Below the pieces are notes generated by a model. The model made no database searches. It was not told where the DNA came from and saw only the letters and a list, made by a program, of their open reading frames with translations. Positions 6,158-8,061 of a stretch of 8,061 nucleotides of DNA are shown in pieces. The stretch lies in contig CAWJKX010000194.1 of NCBI GenBank assembly GCA_963843065.1, forward strand, positions 1-8,061, written 5' to 3'. Origin of the DNA: JAGVPT01 sp963843065 (GTDB taxonomy: Bacteria > Bacteroidota > Ignavibacteria > UBA10030 > UBA8401). The stretch's first letter is position 1. Every line of letters begins with the position of its first letter. Made by a program: the position numbers and the translations under genes.

Positions 6158-6310
6158 GAGACATCTGAAAAATTGGTATTCAAATGTCATTCTGATCCCG
6201 CCGCAAGCCGGCGGGAGAAGAATCTAGTCGTTCAATTTGAGAAGAAAAACTAGATTCTTCGTCGCTACGCTCCTCAGAATGACATTCCTTAGGAATTTTT
6301 CAGAAGTCTC
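6158..6310. repeat. 153-bp nested palindromic MITE-like element (element B)
   Basis: The outer arms GAGACATCTGAAAAATT (6158-6174) and AATTTTTCAGAAGTCTC (6294-6310) pair with one mismatch in 17. The next arms AATGTCATTCTGA (6183-6195) and TCAGAATGACATT (6274-6286) pair perfectly over 13 bp. Inner arms GAAGAATCTAGT (6217-6228) and ACTAGATTCTTC (6249-6260) pair perfectly over 12 bp. A micro-hairpin TCCCGCCG-CAAGC-CGGCGGGA sits at 6196-6216. AAATC occurs immediately outside both ends (6153-6157 and 6311-6315), as a 5-bp target duplication would. No protein is encoded. It fills nearly all of the gap before asnB, so any transcript crossing it would fold strongly, but there is no T-tract of terminator type at its end. 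Confidence 0.82.
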
Positions 6311-6333
6311 AAATCATTAAAGGGATAAAACCA

Positions 6334-8061
6334 ATGTGTGGGATTGTTGGATTTTTAAACGTCAATAATGAAGAGATGCTCCGGCGTATGGCGAATCGCA
6401 TCCGTCATCGAGGTCCGGATGCACACGGCTTCGTCCAGTTTCCAAACGCCGGGCTTGCTCACCAGCGATTATCAATTATTGATTTGAGTGAGAGCGGTAA
6501 TCAGCCGATGTACGACGATGAGAATCGTTATGTGATTATCTATAACGGCGAGGTCTACAATTTTGGAAAGCTGAAAGAGTCTCTTGTATCGCGAGGATAC
6601 CGTTTTCGTTCAACCGGCGATACAGAAGTCATTTTGAAGTATTTCATAGAATTTGGCACCCGTGGCCTATCCGATCTCGACGGGATGTTTGCATTTGCCA
6701 TTTACGACAGCAAAGAACACCGCTTATGGATTGCACGGGATCGGTTTGGTATAAAGCCGTTATACTACCTTCAGAGCGGCAATCGATTGTATTTTTCTTC
6801 CGAAATAAAAGCATTTTATGAGATCCCTGACTTAAAACTTACTATAGACGAAGAAGCGCTCTTTGCATATTTTCGGTTTCAATATATCCCCTCGCCGCAC
6901 ACCATTTACAGGGAAGTGAAAAAACTTCAGCCCGGGCATTTTCTAACGGCAATGAACAATGAAATTCAAATAGAGAAGTACTGGGACATAGAAACGGACA
7001 ATGTGCAGGATGCTGACAAAGCCGCCCCGGTCGATAAAACGCGCAAATTGTTGGAAGCATCCATTAGGATGCATCTTATTGCAGATGTACCAGTGGGAGT
7101 GTTTCTCTCGGGAGGCTTAGACTCGAGCGTCCTCGCAGCAATTGCATCGAAGATGGTACCGAACATAAACACCTTCTCTATTGTATTTGATAACTCGCCT
7201 CGAGAAGATGAAAGAGTGTTCTCCCGCCAGGTCGCAAAGTATCTTCGTACGCACCATCACGAATTTGCTATCAAGCCGGAAATGGGGGAAGAAATGATCG
7301 CTGATGTTGTGTACCATCTGGATGAACCGATGGGCGATCCTGCCGTGCTCCCGACGTATCTTCTCTCAAAGGAAACGTCGAAACACATTAAGGTCGTATT
7401 GAATGGTGAAGGAGCGGATGAATTGTTTGGAGGATATAAACAGTATTTTCTTGATGATTTTGTCTCGAACGGTTTGTTCAAGGTCTGTATAAAGGCCATC
7501 CAAACAACGGGTATTCATCGGAAGTCGTATAACTTACAACGCCTCTTCCGTGCTGCGGGAGCGCCGTCAATGTATGAAAGAAGGCAAGAATATGCATCGG
7601 TGTTCTCTAATGAGGAAGCCCGAAAATTTCTCCGTGGTCCTGATACTCCAAACGATTTTTATCTGAACATGCCTCGGAATAATGATGCCGGCTTAAATAA
7701 ATGGCTGCGAGACGATATGCGATACTGGCTGCCCGATGATATATTGATGAAAGCAGATAAGATGATGATGCGGTTTGCCCTGGAAGGCCGGGTGCCATTT
7801 CTTGAGAATGACCTCTTTTCGTATGTGAATCAACTCCCTGCAGGTTTGAAGGTTCAAGGCTTTCAAGGGAAACGGCTGTTGCGAAAGGTAGCGGAAGGAT
7901 ATTTGCCGAAGAATATCGTATATCGAAAAAAGCATGGTTTTAATGTGCCGCTCAGGAATTGGTTCCGCGGACCGCTTGCGACTTTTCTCACGCATAGCAT
8001 TCAATCTCTCAAAATTATTCCATGGCTGGACACCGAATATACTGCACAACTGGTAGAGTCT
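6334..8061 (+). CDS. asnB: Asparagine synthase (glutamine-hydrolysing) / AsnB-type glycan amidotransferase, 3' end outside window
   Basis: The 576 residues present lack a stop; families of this kind run to about 600-650, so only the C-terminal tail is missing. The N-terminal Ntn glutaminase domain begins MCGIVGFLN, with C2 as the nucleophile, and keeps RHRGPDAHG (24-32), LAHQRLSIIDLS (41-52), YNGEVYN (70-76), GDTEV (95-99) and the ARDRFGIKPLYY block (134-145). The synthetase domain has the ATP pyrophosphatase loop VFLSGGLDSSVLA (256-268), DEPMGDPAVLPTY (330-342), and GEGADELFGGY (358-368). DDILMKADKMMM (468-479), EGRVPFLE (484-491) and RKKHGFNVPLRNWF (531-544) are the normal later blocks. All catalytic landmarks are intact. 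It could make asparagine, but in glycan loci AsnB homologues are often thought to amidate a uronic acid or another sugar carboxylate, using glutamine. AAAGGG at 6319-6324 is about 9 nt from the ATG. A palindromic repeat separates it from the GT9 gene. Confidence 0.93.
   Translation, partial: MCGIVGFLNVNNEEMLRRMANRIRHRGPDAHGFVQFPNAGLAHQRLSIIDLSESGNQPMYDDENRYVIIYNGEVYNFGKLKESLVSRGYRFRSTGDTEVILKYFIEFGTRGLSDLDGMFAFAIYDSKEHRLWIARDRFGIKPLYYLQSGNRLYFSSEIKAFYEIPDLKLTIDEEALFAYFRFQYIPSPHTIYREVKKLQPGHFLTAMNNEIQIEKYWDIETDNVQDADKAAPVDKTRKLLEASIRMHLIADVPVGVFLSGGLDSSVLAAIASKMVPNINTFSIVFDNSPREDERVFSRQVAKYLRTHHHEFAIKPEMGEEMIADVVYHLDEPMGDPAVLPTYLLSKETSKHIKVVLNGEGADELFGGYKQYFLDDFVSNGLFKVCIKAIQTTGIHRKSYNLQRLFRAAGAPSMYERRQEYASVFSNEEARKFLRGPDTPNDFYLNMPRNNDAGLNKWLRDDMRYWLPDDILMKADKMMMRFALEGRVPFLENDLFSYVNQLPAGLKVQGFQGKRLLRKVAEGYLPKNIVYRKKHGFNVPLRNWFRGPLATFLTHSIQSLKIIPWLDTEYTAQLVES

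Noticed and set aside
4701..6333. Transposase or REP-associated tyrosine transposase driving the palindromic elements
   Set aside because: The only full-length coding sequence in this interval is the GT9 enzyme; no transposase motif was seen on either strand.
7693..8049. Minus-strand open frame of 118 codons inside asnB
   Set aside because: It is antisense to strongly conserved asparagine synthase blocks and has no supporting features.

Overview
The window is one strand-coherent glycan assembly segment: every credible gene reads on the plus strand. In order they are two GT4-type glycosyltransferases flanking a methyltransferase and an exported GH39-like glycoside hydrolase, then a GT9 (heptosyltransferase-like) glycosyltransferase, then an AsnB-type glutamine amidotransferase cut by the right edge. 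This gene mix is typical of an O-antigen, capsule or exopolysaccharide locus of a diderm bacterium. No Wzx, Wzy, ABC transporter, initiating transferase or nucleotide-sugar gene lies in the window, so the glycan and its export route cannot be named.

Layout. Bases 1-68 hold the tail of an upstream gene. GT4-A (65-1219, TTG start), the methyltransferase (1240-2079) and the hydrolase (2137-3480) follow with gaps of 20 and 57 nt and clear Shine-Dalgarno sequences, and look like one transcription unit. GT4-B (3579-4700, GTG start) follows after 98 nt. The GT9 gene (5112-6140) and asnB (6334 to the edge) are each preceded by a gap (411 and 193 nt) filled largely by palindromic repeats.

The least ordinary part is those two gaps. 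The 6158-6310 element is a 153-bp nested palindrome with 17-bp near-perfect ends, 13-bp and 12-bp perfect inner arms, a GC-rich micro-hairpin and a 5-bp AAATC direct repeat at both outer edges, which looks like a target duplication of a MITE-like element. The 4793-4963 element is a second, 171-bp palindrome with different arms but a similar TCCCG...CGGGA micro-hairpin. A shorter element (4972-5024) shares 31 identical bases with the 6158-6310 element and looks like a deletion derivative. Next to it is a 20-codon reading frame resembling the glycine loop of a GT9 enzyme, possibly a gene remnant.

Organism. GC content is uneven: about 30% in sampled lines of the methyltransferase and roughly 40-55% in much of asnB. 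Dispersed palindromes of this style are, from memory, common in uncultured members of the Bacteroidota/Ignavibacteriota (FCB) assemblage. That placement is a weak inference; nothing here fixes the taxon.

Working model (inference): GT4-A, GT4-B and the GT9 enzyme add sugars, the methyltransferase and AsnB-like protein decorate the glycan or a precursor by methylation and amidation, and the exported hydrolase trims or edits the polymer outside the cytoplasmic membrane, as PslG does in the Pseudomonas psl locus.
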